Below are positions 25,036 to 34,837 of a stretch of DNA of 64,000 nucleotides, one piece after another. Numbering within the stretch: position 1 is the first letter of the stretch; each line of letters starts with the position of its first letter. Source of the stretch: Gloeocapsopsis sp. IPPAS B-1203. Lineage in GTDB: Bacteria; Cyanobacteriota; Cyanobacteriia; Cyanobacteriales; Chroococcidiopsidaceae. The position numbers and the translations under genes are program-made. The stretch spans positions 54,182 to 118,181 of the forward strand of contig NZ_PEIG01000018.1 of assembly GCF_002749975.1 (NCBI RefSeq), read 5' to 3'. The notes under the pieces were generated by a model that was not told the origin of the DNA, searched no databases, and saw nothing but the letters and a program-made list of their open reading frames with translations.

Positions 25036-27150
25036 TTAAACCATTTGAGCTACATGATATGGACTTGTTAATCGATCTAGTTGTTGCAGTAACAAACTGA
25101 GGAATAAGCCGACATCGGTAACAACACCAACGGATTCTACTGAACCGCGATCGCTTAACTTTGTCACTACCGCTGGATTAATATCAACACACACCATCTT
25201 CACGCCTGCGGGTGTCATATTACCAACACCAATAGAATGCAACATTGAAGACAGCATTAAAATCATATCTGCGCCTTCTAGTAACTGCGCATATTCTTGT
25301 TGTGCTTTAATTAAATCCATCTGCGTATCGGGTAATGGTCCATCATCGCGGATTGAACCAGCAAGTGAAAATGGTACACCTGCACGCACGCACTCGTACA
25401 TCACGCCACTATTTAATGCACCTTGTTCGACAGCTTTGGCAATATTGCCGTAACGACGAATCATGTTGATCACTTTCAAATGATGGCGGTGTCCGCCTCT
25501 TACTGCAACTCCGCGTTGCATATCGACACCCAAAGAAGTCCCCATCATGTTTTGTTCCATGTCGTGAACAGCGATCGCATTCCCACCGAGTAGTGCTTGC
25601 ACGTAACCTTCACGAATCAATCGTGATAAATGTTCGCCACCGCCTGTATGAATCACCACAGGACCCGCTGTCACAACAACCTTACCACCTTGGTCGCGGA
25701 TTTTCCGCAGTTCCCACGCGACTTGTTCAACAACCAATTCTACGCGACGTTCACTAGAAACTCCCGCAGACATAAAGCTGAATTCTTGGGCGTTGCGTTG
25801 TTCGCGTGATTCAGCTTTGCGGATGGTACGTATACCTTGAACATCAACAACAACTTGTTCATCAACTTCTAGATCGCGTAGCAGCTTACATCGTGCTAAT
25901 AGTCCGTCAGCGGTTTGCTTGATTGCGATCGCCCCATCCATTCGTTGATTTTGTACTCTTATCCACTCACCATTAATCCGCACTTCTGTCGGATAAATCG
26001 TTGTAACGTAAAAGTCGTCTGGTGCAACTCCAGCTTGCAATACAGGCTCTAATTTAGCATCACGTTCATCGTGAGGAAGATCGACTGCACCCAAATCAAT
26101 CAGTTGCGACAGAATACTTTCCATCACATCATGCGAAGGTGCCGAAACTTTCACCTCTGCGGTTGAGGTACTTTGTCGCTGTTCTCCCAAATTGAACTTG
26201 AGTACCTGAAAGCTACCGCTATTTTCAACAATTAAATCTAAAGCGCGGTTAATTAAACCAGTATCAAGTAAATGTCCTTCCAAGCGAATTGTCCGACTTT
26301 CTACCGACGCATTAGCCGTGACTTCGCTGCGCACAGGTTCAGTAACTCGCAATGTTAAGCACTTTGCTGCACCACCTGCTTTGAGAAATTCTGTTAGTGG
26401 TGTTTCAAGAACTTGGAATCCAGCTTTGGCGAGACGTTGTTTGAGATTGTCACTCGCCTTGTTCATAATCACAACCGAGTCAATATTGACAGCGTTACAC
26501 GCAAAATTCACTGCATCGGCTTCAGCGATCGCAATTCGTTTTTCTGGTGCGACGCGCATTTCAATCATGCGGTTGGAATACGAATCAAATGCAGGTGGAT
26601 AGTACAGCAAATAACCACCAGAAAGCGGACAAAAGCACGTATCCAAGTGATAAAAGCGCTCATCCATCAACCGGAGTGATATCACTTCGATGTCGAGCCA
26701 CTTGGCAATATAAGGATGCGAGTCGAGTTCTGAACGAAAGCCATAACCCGCCCACAACCAGCGTCCTTCCCGATCTAGTAGTGCGTCTCCTGCGCCCTCA
26801 AATGGCAAGTCTTTTGGCAATTCATACACAGTATAGCCTTGCGACTCAAACCATTGTTTGAAGTATGGTTCTTCTCCCTGACGTTCTTTGTGGTAAAAGC
26901 GACTGAGAACAACGTTATCTCCTAACACAAGCCCCGCATTAGCCGTAAATACCATGTCAGGAACACCCTTTTGGGGTTGTACGAGGTCTACAATTGCATG
27001 ATCTTTGATAACATGGTGCAGTTTTTGCCACTGATCGACAGCGCGATCGCGTGAAGACTTATGGATATTTCCTTCCATCCAAGGATTAATCACATAGTCT
27101 ACGTCATAGTGGTCAGGAGGACACATGAGGAAGCGGATCGAAGAAGTCAT
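25036..27150 (-). CDS. argZ: Arginine dihydrolase / ornithine cyclodeaminase-type protein (ArgZ/AgrE)
   Basis: A 704-residue protein of the cyanobacterial ArgZ/AgrE family, which converts arginine to ornithine with release of CO2 and ammonia and starts the ornithine-ammonia cycle. The AgrE form also makes proline. The N-terminal amidinotransferase fold (about 1-285) has VFTANAGLVLGDNVVLSRFY, LPFEGAGDALLDR, FYHLDTCFCPLSGGY (catalytic His) and GGAAKCLTLRVTEP (catalytic Cys). The C-terminal LOR/SDH-type domain (about 290-704) has VVVTAGPVVIHTGGGEHLSR and MLSSMLHSIGVGNMTPAGVK then MVCVDINPAVVTKLSDRGS. The last 20-60 codons are the source of the four remnants to its left in this window. Confidence 0.92.
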   Translation of the reverse strand: MTSSIRFLMCPPDHYDVDYVINPWMEGNIHKSSRDRAVDQWQKLHHVIKDHAIVDLVQPQKGVPDMVFTANAGLVLGDNVVLSRFYHKERQGEEPYFKQWFESQGYTVYELPKDLPFEGAGDALLDREGRWLWAGYGFRSELDSHPYIAKWLDIEVISLRLMDERFYHLDTCFCPLSGGYLLYYPPAFDSYSNRMIEMRVAPEKRIAIAEADAVNFACNAVNIDSVVIMNKASDNLKQRLAKAGFQVLETPLTEFLKAGGAAKCLTLRVTEPVRSEVTANASVESRTIRLEGHLLDTGLINRALDLIVENSGSFQVLKFNLGEQRQSTSTAEVKVSAPSHDVMESILSQLIDLGAVDLPHDERDAKLEPVLQAGVAPDDFYVTTIYPTEVRINGEWIRVQNQRMDGAIAIKQTADGLLARCKLLRDLEVDEQVVVDVQGIRTIRKAESREQRNAQEFSFMSAGVSSERRVELVVEQVAWELRKIRDQGGKVVVTAGPVVIHTGGGEHLSRLIREGYVQALLGGNAIAVHDMEQNMMGTSLGVDMQRGVAVRGGHRHHLKVINMIRRYGNIAKAVEQGALNSGVMYECVRAGVPFSLAGSIRDDGPLPDTQMDLIKAQQEYAQLLEGADMILMLSSMLHSIGVGNMTPAGVKMVCVDINPAVVTKLSDRGSVESVGVVTDVGLFLSLLLQQLDRLTSPYHVAQMV

Positions 27151-27620
27151 AAAATAATGTCAGTGTGAATAAATTCCCAAGCTTTTATTTGGATACAGAC
27201 TTTTGCTGCCCCAATTCTGTAGAACTCGCTACGATTTTGCCTCGCTTACTCCACAGAGGCTAGATCACTATTTTATATTTCCCTGTGCAACTTGACATAA
27301 CAGCTTGTTGTGTCCTCAATCCTGGCACTTGTTGCGATCGCTCCCATAAACTCACAAGAAAAAGCAATATTAGTTAATAAAGATATTAGTGACTTACTCA
27401 GAGATTTAGGCATTGTTTTGAGACTTGAAAGTAAATCACATCTCCAGACAGATGTATTGCAGAAAACAAAAACACAAAATGTAAACGCAGCGTGCGATCG
27501 CCCCCATTGAGTCTGCTAAGTTAGTTAAGCTGGTTAACGTGAGAGCTGCTTTGTGATCCAGCACGAAGAGGCGCTTTCGTTATTTGCACTTTCGCTAGGC
27601 AGGATAAATGGAATAGAACT
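27151..27620. other. Spacer between divergent argZ and lysC
   Basis: About 470 bases that must carry the promoters of leftward argZ and rightward lysC. A 66-codon open frame from a GTG at 27310 has no recognisable product and no good ribosome site, and I do not call it. Near lysC there is AGGCAGGATAAATGG at about 27597-27611. I find no convincing NtcA site (GTA-N8-TAC) or riboswitch by eye. Confidence 0.4.
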
Positions 27621-29432
27621 ATGGCACTAATTGTCCAGAAATACGGTGGTACCTCGGTTGGTTCAGTTGAGCGGATTCAAGCAGTTGCTCAGCGCGTAAT
27701 GCAAACAGTGCAAGCAGGAAACTCACTTGTTGTTGTTGTTTCTGCAATGGGTAAAACTACCGATGGTCTGGTCAAATTAGCCAATGCTATTTCCTCTAAC
27801 CCTTGTCGCCGTGAAATGGATATGCTGCTTTCTACAGGCGAACAAGTATCAATTGCTCTCCTCAGCATGGCGTTGCAAGAGTTTGGACAACCCGCGGTTT
27901 CGCTGACTGGCGCACAAGTGGGAATTGTAACTGAAGCAGAACATACTCGCGCTCGGATTTTACAAATCAGTTCTCAGCGAATTGAAAAGTATCTTAAAGA
28001 TAGCAAAGTCGTTGTTGTTGCTGGATTTCAAGGCATTAGTAGTACAACAGACTGGGAAATTACGACTTTAGGACGTGGCGGTTCAGATACTTCTGCTGTT
28101 GCTTTAGCAGCAGCACTCAAAGCAAATTGTTGTGAAATCTACACTGATGTACCAGGAATTTTAACGACAGATCCGCGCATTGTGCCAGAAGCACAGCTAA
28201 TGACCGAAATTACCAGCGATGAAATGCTAGAACTCGCCAGCTTGGGTGCAAAAGTTCTGCATCCGCGTGCAGTAGAAATTGCCCGCAACTATGGTGTTGA
28301 ATTAGTCGTACGCTCAAGTTGGAGCGATGAACCTGGCACAAAAGTGATCTCTCCTCAACCTCAGTCGCGATCGCTTGTTGGTTTAGAAATTACCAAACCA
28401 GTAGATGGCGTAGAATACGACACCAATCAAGCAAAAGTTGCTTTACTACGCGTCCCCGATCGCCCTGGTGTTGCAGCCCGCTTATTTGGAGAAATTGCCA
28501 GACAAAATTTAGATGTTGATTTGATTATTCAATCTATTCACGAAAGTAACACAAACGACATTGCATTTACTGTCACAACACCAATTCTCAAGCGAGCAGA
28601 AGCTGTAGCACAGGCGATCGCACCAGTTTTGCGCTCGCACAACGCCTCTCAAGAAGAAGCGGAAGTCATGGTGCAACAACAAATTGCCAAAGTCAGCATC
28701 GTCGGTGCAGGTATGATTGGGCGTCCTGGTGTTGCGGCTCAAATGTTTGCTACGCTCTCAGATGCAGGAGTCAATATTCAAATGATTTCTACCTCTGAAG
28801 TCAAGGTTAGCTGTGTGATTGATGCAGAAGATTGCGATCGCGCTATTGATGTTTTATGTCGCACTTTTGAAGTTAATAGACAGGAAGCACTGGGCAAAAA
28901 CGAACTACCCATTCAAAATCACACACCTCCTGTGCGAGGTGTTGCTTTAGATCTTAAGCAAGCGCGACTTGCAATTCGCCAAGTCCACGATCGCCCAGGA
29001 ACAGCCGCTAAGTTGTTTGGACTTTTAGCGCAACATAACATCAGTGTAGATATGATTATTCAGTCACAGCGTTGTCGTGTTGTTGATGGTATCCCGAAAC
29101 GCGATATAGCCTTTACTGTGGCACAAATTGATGCCGAAGAAGCCCGTCGAGTGTTAGCAGAAGCTGCAACAGAGTTTGGTTGGGGTGAAGTTGTTGTTGA
29201 TAGTGCGATCGCTAAAGTGAGTATCGTAGGTGCTGGAATGGTAGGACAACCAGGTGTTGCAGCACGGATGTTTGAAGCACTAGCTCAACACAAAATAAAT
29301 ATTCAAATGATTACCACATCAGAAATCAAAATCAGCTGTGTTGTAGCACAAGAACAAGGCATTCTTGCTTTAAAAGCAATTCATACAGCTTTTGAACTAG
29401 GAAGCGGTCAACAAATTCAAGTGCCAGCGTAA
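27621..29432 (+). CDS. lysC: Aspartate kinase with four ACT domains
   Basis: Phosphorylates aspartate in the first step of lysine, threonine and methionine synthesis. The 603-residue protein starts VQKYGGTSVGSVERIQAVAQ, the kinase signature. FQGISSTTDWEITTLGRGGS and GAKVLHPRAVEIARNYGVEL follow in the kinase domain (1-250). Two ACT pairs follow: DRPGVAARLFGEIARQNLDV with VSIVGAGMIGRPGVAAQMFA, and DRPGTAAKLFGLLAQHNISV with VSIVGAGMVGQPGVAARMFE. This duplicated regulatory region, about 600 residues in all, is the usual cyanobacterial form and implies feedback by lysine and/or threonine. It stands alone. Confidence 0.95.
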   Translation: MALIVQKYGGTSVGSVERIQAVAQRVMQTVQAGNSLVVVVSAMGKTTDGLVKLANAISSNPCRREMDMLLSTGEQVSIALLSMALQEFGQPAVSLTGAQVGIVTEAEHTRARILQISSQRIEKYLKDSKVVVVAGFQGISSTTDWEITTLGRGGSDTSAVALAAALKANCCEIYTDVPGILTTDPRIVPEAQLMTEITSDEMLELASLGAKVLHPRAVEIARNYGVELVVRSSWSDEPGTKVISPQPQSRSLVGLEITKPVDGVEYDTNQAKVALLRVPDRPGVAARLFGEIARQNLDVDLIIQSIHESNTNDIAFTVTTPILKRAEAVAQAIAPVLRSHNASQEEAEVMVQQQIAKVSIVGAGMIGRPGVAAQMFATLSDAGVNIQMISTSEVKVSCVIDAEDCDRAIDVLCRTFEVNRQEALGKNELPIQNHTPPVRGVALDLKQARLAIRQVHDRPGTAAKLFGLLAQHNISVDMIIQSQRCRVVDGIPKRDIAFTVAQIDAEEARRVLAEAATEFGWGEVVVDSAIAKVSIVGAGMVGQPGVAARMFEALAQHKINIQMITTSEIKISCVVAQEQGILALKAIHTAFELGSGQQIQVPA

Positions 29433-29487
29433 TCATAAGTATATAGTGAGGTAGGCAGCTTGCCTGCCCCTGCCTTATCAACAATAA

Positions 29488-29513
29488 AGCGGTCTACCTT
29501 TTAGGAAACCGCT
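29488..29513 (+). terminator. Hairpin after lysC
   Basis: AGCGGT (29488-29493) pairs with ACCGCT (29508-29513), and the inner CCT/AGG extends the stem around a TTT loop. It lies about 55 bases after the lysC stop and before the convergent holin-like gene. There is no long T-run, so termination is plausible but not certain. Confidence 0.45.
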
Positions 29514-29544
29514 GCTAACTTACTATTCATTTTTTAAGAACTCT

Positions 29545-29904
29545 TTACAGAGCAACAAAACCATAAATTAAGTTACTGACAACTGAGAGTGCTAATGCGC
29601 CAATCAATGCGCTCCAAATTCCTGCACGTAAGCGAAAGCCACTTACGAAAGAAGCTGCTAATGCTAAACTCACAGCACCAATAATAAAAGTGAACACACC
29701 AGATAATAAGCCGAACGTCACCACATTAGGAATAAAAAACACGGCTTTTAATATGGGATTGACTACAGCTGCAACAATGCCTAAAACAGCAGCTGAAATA
29801 AATGCTTTAGGAGTGCTATCAACCTCTACCCCTACTGGCAGTTGTGTAACAAGTAACAAGCTTGATGCACTGACTAACCATGCAATTAATAACTCTACCA
29901 ACAT
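29545..29904 (-). CDS. Phage holin family / four-TM small membrane protein
   Basis: A 119-residue integral membrane protein with four hydrophobic helices: LVELLIAWLVSASSLLLVTQ, ISAAVLGIVAAVVNPILKAV, FGLLSGVFTFIIGAVSLALA and IWSALIGALALSVVSNLIYG. The motif NPILKAVFFIPNVVTFGLLS is characteristic of the widespread bacterial superfamily IV holin-like proteins (DUF360/YvlD type). No lysis gene is near, so a phage role is unlikely. The function is unknown. It is convergent with lysC. Confidence 0.8.
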   Translation of the reverse strand: MLVELLIAWLVSASSLLLVTQLPVGVEVDSTPKAFISAAVLGIVAAVVNPILKAVFFIPNVVTFGLLSGVFTFIIGAVSLALAASFVSGFRLRAGIWSALIGALALSVVSNLIYGFVAL

Positions 29905-30035
29905 AGACTACATCCTTTGCTTAAATTATTGATTTATCAAAAATTCATTACTGCCAGTAAAGTAACTTAAGCAAAAGAAAGTATACATCTATAGATTGGC
30001 AGAAATTACTGTTTTCGGTAACTAAGCGTTACTGT

Positions 30036-30599
30036 TTATGGAACTGCAGGTGTTGCATTAGGAGGAATGGGAGATTGATTAGGAGCAGGTGCAGGAGGAA
30101 TTGTAGGAATTGGAGCGTTGAGGTTATTTTGTGGATCTGGTGAAGGTGTAATTCCAGGAACAACAGGAATAGGACTGACACCTTGATTAGCATCGCCTGG
30201 TAGAGTTGCTAAAGCCACGCGATCGCCACCGACAGCTCGTAGCAAATCGAGTACTTGAATCACTTCATTGTAACTTGCGGTGCGCGAAGCATTTAATACC
30301 ATAATTCCTTCAGGATTTGCCTGACGATAAGCTTGCAATCGTTGCGTCAGTTCATCTCGCGATACGGCATCTTGCTCTACATAAGTTTGCCCAATTCCAT
30401 CCAACGTTACAATTAAAGTCTGGCGAATTTCTGGTGGTGTACCAGTACTTGCTCTCGGTAAGTCTACATTAATAGCTTGCTGTCGAGTAAATTGCAACGC
30501 AGCTAGCAGGAAAAATGTCAAGATACAAAAAATGACATCAATCAGAGGAATGATTTGAACCTGAACTTCTTCAATTGGAGAATGTAAATTGATTTTCAT
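30036..30599 (-). CDS. ExbD/TolR-family biopolymer transport protein
   Basis: A 187-residue protein with one N-terminal membrane helix (IIPLIDVIFCILTFFLLAAL) containing the conserved Asp that carries protons in ExbD/TolR. A periplasmic domain follows (RQTLIVTLDGIGQTYVEQDA, GIMVLNASRTASYNEVIQVL). The last 50 or so residues are a proline/asparagine-rich tail (PIPTIPPAPAPNQSPIPPN), longer than in typical ExbD. It forms the stator with the ExbB-like protein encoded upstream on the same strand, energising an outer-membrane process with the proton gradient. No tonB gene is visible here. Confidence 0.88.
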   Translation of the reverse strand: MKINLHSPIEEVQVQIIPLIDVIFCILTFFLLAALQFTRQQAINVDLPRASTGTPPEIRQTLIVTLDGIGQTYVEQDAVSRDELTQRLQAYRQANPEGIMVLNASRTASYNEVIQVLDLLRAVGGDRVALATLPGDANQGVSPIPVVPGITPSPDPQNNLNAPIPTIPPAPAPNQSPIPPNATPAVP

Positions 30600-30840
30600 G
30601 TTGAATTGACATTAGCAGATAACAAGTTGTTTTGAGCTTAACTTGCAAGTTAATGTGTGAGGATGAAGCTCAGTGATACTCAGCAATACTTACTATTCAA
30701 AGTTTTGAGTTTTGTTCGCATTCGCGTGCCAGATGGCACTATTTTGAGTTAACCCAATAGAGTTTTGAATTTTTAAGTTAACTTCATTCATGATTCATAA
30801 CTCTACCCAGCGGTAATGTATTCTGACTACATTGTTTAGC

Positions 30841-31581
30841 TTACAGTGGCGATGTATCTGGACCTTTCTTCTCAGAACGTGGTGGAATGCGGAAAGTTTC
30901 AGTTGTATCTCGCTGTACAATATTTGTCCGAGGTGCAGTGCTCTGAGGATCAGGCACGTTGTCACCCCAATTCTGACGATATAAAACTTCCAACTCACTT
31001 CCTGCTCTACGGAAAACTTTGACTTGGTTGACAACAAAAGCTTGAAACAACCGATAGAATGCTAGGCTAATAATTGCAACAACAAGACCTGCTGCAGTAC
31101 TAATCAGCGATTCACCAATCCCTAGCGTTACTCCCGCCGCAGAAGCTGTTCCGAGATCGCCAAGACGAATATTTCTCAAAGATCGGATCAAACCTAGTAC
31201 GGTTCCTAGTAAACCAAGTAAGGGAGCTAATGCAATAACTGCTTCAAGGATTTTTTCTCCTTGCCGCATGGCTGCTAATTCGTCCTCAGCAGTTGCTTCT
31301 AATGCTAGTCGGAAGAGATCAGGATCAGGTCTAGACAAACGCAACGGAGCATAAAGAAACCGCCCGATAGGTTGATCTGTGGCTCTTTTAGCAAGCTGTG
31401 TAGCTCCTGCCCAATTATCACGAGCTGCATAAAGGATGCGATTTACAATTTCTCGTTCTTGGTTCAAAATTCTAAACCAAAACCACAAGCGTTCAATAAT
31501 GACACTCAAAGACAAAATCGAGAGTGCCAGCAATGGTAGCATTGCTGGTCCACCATTTCTAAATATTTCTATGACATCCAC
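30841..31581 (-). CDS. MotA/TolQ/ExbB proton-channel family protein
   Basis: A membrane protein of about 246 residues. A first helix ([20 protein letters not shown]) is followed by a cytoplasmic loop and the MotA/TolQ core: [20 protein letters not shown] then GLIRSL, and [20 protein letters not shown]. It pairs with the ExbD-like protein, whose gene starts about 240 bases downstream. The frame is open to an ATG at 31635. I favour the GTG at 31581, where the family-like [16 protein letters not shown] begins, with GGAGG upstream at about 31594-31598. The C-terminal tail ([20 protein letters not shown] onward) is polar and probably cytoplasmic. Confidence 0.88.
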   Translation of the reverse strand: MDVIEIFRNGGPAMLPLLALSILSLSVIIERLWFWFRILNQEREIVNRILYAARDNWAGATQLAKRATDQPIGRFLYAPLRLSRPDPDLFRLALEATAEDELAAMRQGEKILEAVIALAPLLGLLGTVLGLIRSLRNIRLGDLGTASAAGVTLGIGESLISTAAGLVVAIISLAFYRLFQAFVVNQVKVFRRAGSELEVLYRQNWGDNVPDPQSTAPRTNIVQRDTTETFRIPPRSEKKGPDTSPL

Positions 31582-32015
31582 CGTTCTTACATACCTCCGT
31601 TCACTAGACTTTTTGGCAAAGACCTCATTGTACAAGTCGCGTAATCATATGTTATGCTCGACGCGTGAATTGCGCGTCATTTTGCTTAACAGACATTAGC
31701 TAGAGTTTACGAGCAAATGCTGATTTCTCTTCAACAGCATAGTTTACATTGTTTGTTTATTAAGGGAACCCATCGGCTGCATCCTTATTGTGAAACAGAT
31801 AGCTAGCACTTAAGCACAATCTTGCAAAGAGTTTTAGGTGATTAACTGTAGAAACTAACAAATTATTTCAGTTTCAGCCACACCTATCTTTGGACAGGTA
31901 TCCAGAAAAGTTACCTGTAGAATTTTCCAAACAAAAAGCAGACGGTTATTTCTACCAGAAGTTTACCCAGATGTCTGTCACGATAAAAGTAAGTGTAGGG
32001 TAATCTCAATTAACT
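31582..32015. other. Spacer upstream of ExbB and DUF1232 genes
   Basis: About 430 bases between divergent genes. I see no open frame with a plausible product, no RNA gene and no repeat array. It should hold the promoters of the leftward ExbB-ExbD genes and the rightward DUF1232 gene. Confidence 0.4.
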
Positions 32016-32330
32016 ATGAACTTTAGCATTCAAGCGGTTTATAACTGGTATCGCAATCTTTTGCGTAACCCTAAGTACCGTTGGTGGGTTGTGTTAGGAA
32101 CAGCATTTTATTTCTTGCTACCGTTTGACGTTGCACCAGATTTTCTGCCAGTTGTAGGACAAATAGATGATGTCTTTTTGATATCACTGCTCGTTGCAGA
32201 AATTTCTCAAATCCTGATTGAAGGTGTCAAAGCGCGTAAAGTAAATACGGAATACAATCAAGCTGCTGATGATGGAAATGTAAGCTCCGCAGCAAGTACT
32301 ATCGATGTTGATGCTGTATCAGTTAAATAG
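32016..32330 (+). CDS. YkvA-family (DUF1232) small membrane protein
   Basis: A 104-residue protein. The core WWVVLGTAFYFLLPFDVAPD then FLPVVGQIDDVFLISLLVAE is the diagnostic DUF1232 motif: a hydrophobic segment with P-x-D-x-x-P-D and GxxDD elements. The C-terminal 35 residues are polar. The function is unknown; the family occurs widely in membranes. It is monocistronic as far as I can see. Confidence 0.85.
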   Translation: MNFSIQAVYNWYRNLLRNPKYRWWVVLGTAFYFLLPFDVAPDFLPVVGQIDDVFLISLLVAEISQILIEGVKARKVNTEYNQAADDGNVSSAASTIDVDAVSVK

Positions 32331-32569
32331 CGACTATTATTCCCTCCTTTATCGTTTGTTAACTGCACAAGATAGCAGGAGGGTGTCTTGAATTTATCGA
32401 AAATCAATATCTACATTTGAATTTTATGAACTGCTATCGTTAAATATCTTCTCAGGTTGTGTATTCTCTATAACAAAAGCTATTTTGTCGTGATGGCTTC
32501 GCGCTGTTAATATAAATACTGAAGATATGCGATACAAGTTCTGTCTAAGGCGAGTTCAGCAAGGAATAT

Positions 32570-32752
32570 ATGGATTCAGATCGCCCATCCACACCTCCTG
32601 AGGATCAATTTGATTCTGAAGCTATACCAACATTGCAAAGAAAGACTATCCATCCAGATAGCCTTAAGTTTATGGATATGGCAAAAGACCTCCTAGATAA
32701 GCCAGAAATCAAGCAAGCAATGACTGACGAACAACAAAAGCATGAAGAATAG
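32570..32752 (+). CDS. Small hypothetical protein
   Basis: A 60-residue, acidic, hydrophilic protein: SEAIPTLQRKTIHPDSLKFM then DMAKDLLDKPEIKQAMTDEQ. AAGGAA precedes the ATG by about 6 bases. It has no membrane segment or known motif. The codon use and the position in a clear slot between DUF1232 and pepA make a real gene likely. I do not know a function. Confidence 0.5.
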   Translation: MDSDRPSTPPEDQFDSEAIPTLQRKTIHPDSLKFMDMAKDLLDKPEIKQAMTDEQQKHEE

Positions 32753-32788
32753 GGCAGGGGGTAGTTTTCCCACTACCCATGTAGATAT

Positions 32789-34264
32789 TTACTGGTTCAG
32801 TACCCAGTGAACTAAAGTACGAACACCATAGCCTGTTGCGCCAGGATTGCTACAGCCATTTTCTTTATCTGTCCAAACGGGACCGGCAATATCCAGATGC
32901 GCCCAAGAAGTTTCTTTAACAAACTGCTTGAGAAATAATGCAGCTGTAATCGAGCCACCGCCACGCGGTCCTGTATTCTTAAAATCAGCAATTCCAGATT
33001 TTAGTCCTTCAAAGTATTTTTCTTCAAAAGGCATCCGCCAAAGTTTTTCGCCGGCGGCTTCGGAAGCTTGGGCAAGCTGATGTGCTAGTTCATCATCAGG
33101 AGAGAATAAGCCGGCAATTTCGTCACCTAGAGCAATAATGCAAGCACCTGTGAGAGTTGCTAAATCAACAATTGCATCGACACCCAACTTCTCCGCAAAC
33201 ACTAGTGCATCTGCTAGGGTTAATCGACCTTCAGCATCGGTGTTGTTGACTTCGATTGTTTTACCATTAGAAGCCTTCAGAATATCTCCAGGATGCATTG
33301 CTCGACCACTAATCATATTCTCGGTAGCCGCACTGATAAAGTGAACTTCGACATCTGGCTTGAGTTGGGCGATCGCTTTGGCAGCACCTAACGTAGCACC
33401 AGCACCTCCCATATCCATTTTCATCATCTCAATGCTGCTACCCGCACCAGCTTTGATATTTAAGCCCCCAGAATCAAACGTTAAACCTTTACCAATAATT
33501 GCTAGCTTACGCTTGGGAGTGCCTTCGGGTTTGTAAGTCAGGTGAATAAACTTAGGCGGTAAATCAGAAGCTTGGGCAACGCCTAAAAAAGCTCCCATGC
33601 CAAGTTTTTCACACTCCTCACGTTCGAGAACTTCTAGTTGTAAGCCATGATCGTCGGCTATTTTCTGTGCAGTTTCTGCCAGTGTAATCGGTGTCACTGC
33701 GTTGGGTGGGGCTGCAACTAATTCTCTTGCTAAGTTAACTCCAGTACAAATTGAGTTGGCACGGGCGATCGCTTCTTCTTGCCCTGCAAATCCAATTAAA
33801 TCGACTCGTTCGACTGTGAAGCCTTTCTCTTCAGGTTCAGATTTAAAGCGATTATCTTGATACGAAGCTAGTTGAATACCTTCGGCGATCGCTTGTGTTG
33901 TTGCCGCAGGGTCATTATCTACTGTTGGTAGACTTACCCCCACAATTTTGCATTTCTCCTTCTTCGCTAATCGAGCAACAGTAGCAGCTGCACGTCGCAA
34001 AATGTCTAATTTCAGTGCTTCTTGATTACCTAGCCCGATCAGAAACACTTTACGTACAGAACTACCACTACCAATGCGCGTAACAGCGCTACTGCCTTCT
34101 TTGCCTTTGAATTCTGTCTCATCAACGATTTCTTTGATGGCACCAGCAAACTTTTCATCAAGCTGGACGACACTACTGCTCAATTCAGTCTCTTCAAATA
34201 AGCCAATAGCAAGACCATCCCCAGTCCAATCTAGAAGTGGGGTATCAATTGCTCGAATTTCCAT
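32789..34264 (-). CDS. pepA: Leucyl aminopeptidase (M17)
   Basis: A cytosolic two-metal aminopeptidase that releases N-terminal residues from peptides. Metal-binding and catalytic blocks are present: [20 protein letters not shown] (Lys and Asp ligands), [18 protein letters not shown] and the M17 signature [37 protein letters not shown] and [14 protein letters not shown] close the protein. The frame is open from 34315, but I choose the ATG at 34264 ([16 protein letters not shown]), which matches the usual cyanobacterial start and gives 491 residues. Confidence 0.93.
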   Translation of the reverse strand: MEIRAIDTPLLDWTGDGLAIGLFEETELSSSVVQLDEKFAGAIKEIVDETEFKGKEGSSAVTRIGSGSSVRKVFLIGLGNQEALKLDILRRAAATVARLAKKEKCKIVGVSLPTVDNDPAATTQAIAEGIQLASYQDNRFKSEPEEKGFTVERVDLIGFAGQEEAIARANSICTGVNLARELVAAPPNAVTPITLAETAQKIADDHGLQLEVLEREECEKLGMGAFLGVAQASDLPPKFIHLTYKPEGTPKRKLAIIGKGLTFDSGGLNIKAGAGSSIEMMKMDMGGAGATLGAAKAIAQLKPDVEVHFISAATENMISGRAMHPGDILKASNGKTIEVNNTDAEGRLTLADALVFAEKLGVDAIVDLATLTGACIIALGDEIAGLFSPDDELAHQLAQASEAAGEKLWRMPFEEKYFEGLKSGIADFKNTGPRGGGSITAALFLKQFVKETSWAHLDIAGPVWTDKENGCSNPGATGYGVRTLVHWVLNQ

Positions 34265-34471
34265 TTCTATATCTGTGATTAAAGCTTCTTGTACCAGTAT
34301 CGCGCAAATTCTCACGAACAGGGGTTAGAGAGTTAAAGAAGCAGAGGTGTAGAGGATAATATAGAACTACGAATTAGTACTTCGCAAAGTAGCTATGAAT
34401 TTTGAATGATAAATTATAAACGTAGTCACCTCAAAATGCATAACTCAACACTCAAAACTAATCACTAGCTA

Positions 34472-34837
34472 CTAGTCTCTTATTATGGTCGCTTCGCCAT
34501 TGTGTAATTCTGGAGTCGTAGCGATGTTAATTATTGTCTCGTCGCCCTTATGATTGTTGTGTGCTGGTTCGACATTCACAAATAAAGCTTGTAATCGCAT
34601 TCGCTCAATATAAGGCCAGCCTCCTTGAGATTCAATATCTTTCAGCAACGTGTATAGTGCTTGACGATTGTCTGGCAAAGATGCTTGAAAAAGTCCATCA
34701 CGAATTTCTTGATGTAGCCCCTCTAGCTGCCGTAGTAGAGATAAAAGTGCAATATTATTGCCTTGACAATTTTCTGCCAAGGTACGGATGGCATTCACAA
34801 TTGATTGCAGTTCAGCCTGCTGATTGTCCTGACTCAA
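34472..34837 (-). CDS. Hypothetical helical protein
   Basis: 121 residues. About residues 1-90 are predicted helical from the pattern AELQSIVNAIRTLAENCQGN then NIALLSLLRQLEGLHQEIRD. A polar tail with NHKGDETIINIATTPELHNG follows. There is no signal peptide, membrane helix or known motif. It is the only sensible frame in this slot between pepA and psbO. I do not recognise the family. Confidence 0.6.
   Translation of the reverse strand: MSQDNQQAELQSIVNAIRTLAENCQGNNIALLSLLRQLEGLHQEIRDGLFQASLPDNRQALYTLLKDIESQGGWPYIERMRLQALFVNVEPAHNNHKGDETIINIATTPELHNGEATIIRD

Noticed and set aside
27310..27510. 66-codon open frame on the plus strand upstream of lysC
   Set aside because: It starts with GTG without a good ribosome site, has no recognisable motif and lies in a promoter region.
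29545..29904. Phage lysis module suggested by the holin-family protein
   Set aside because: There is no endolysin or other phage gene next to it, and the family is common as a general membrane protein.
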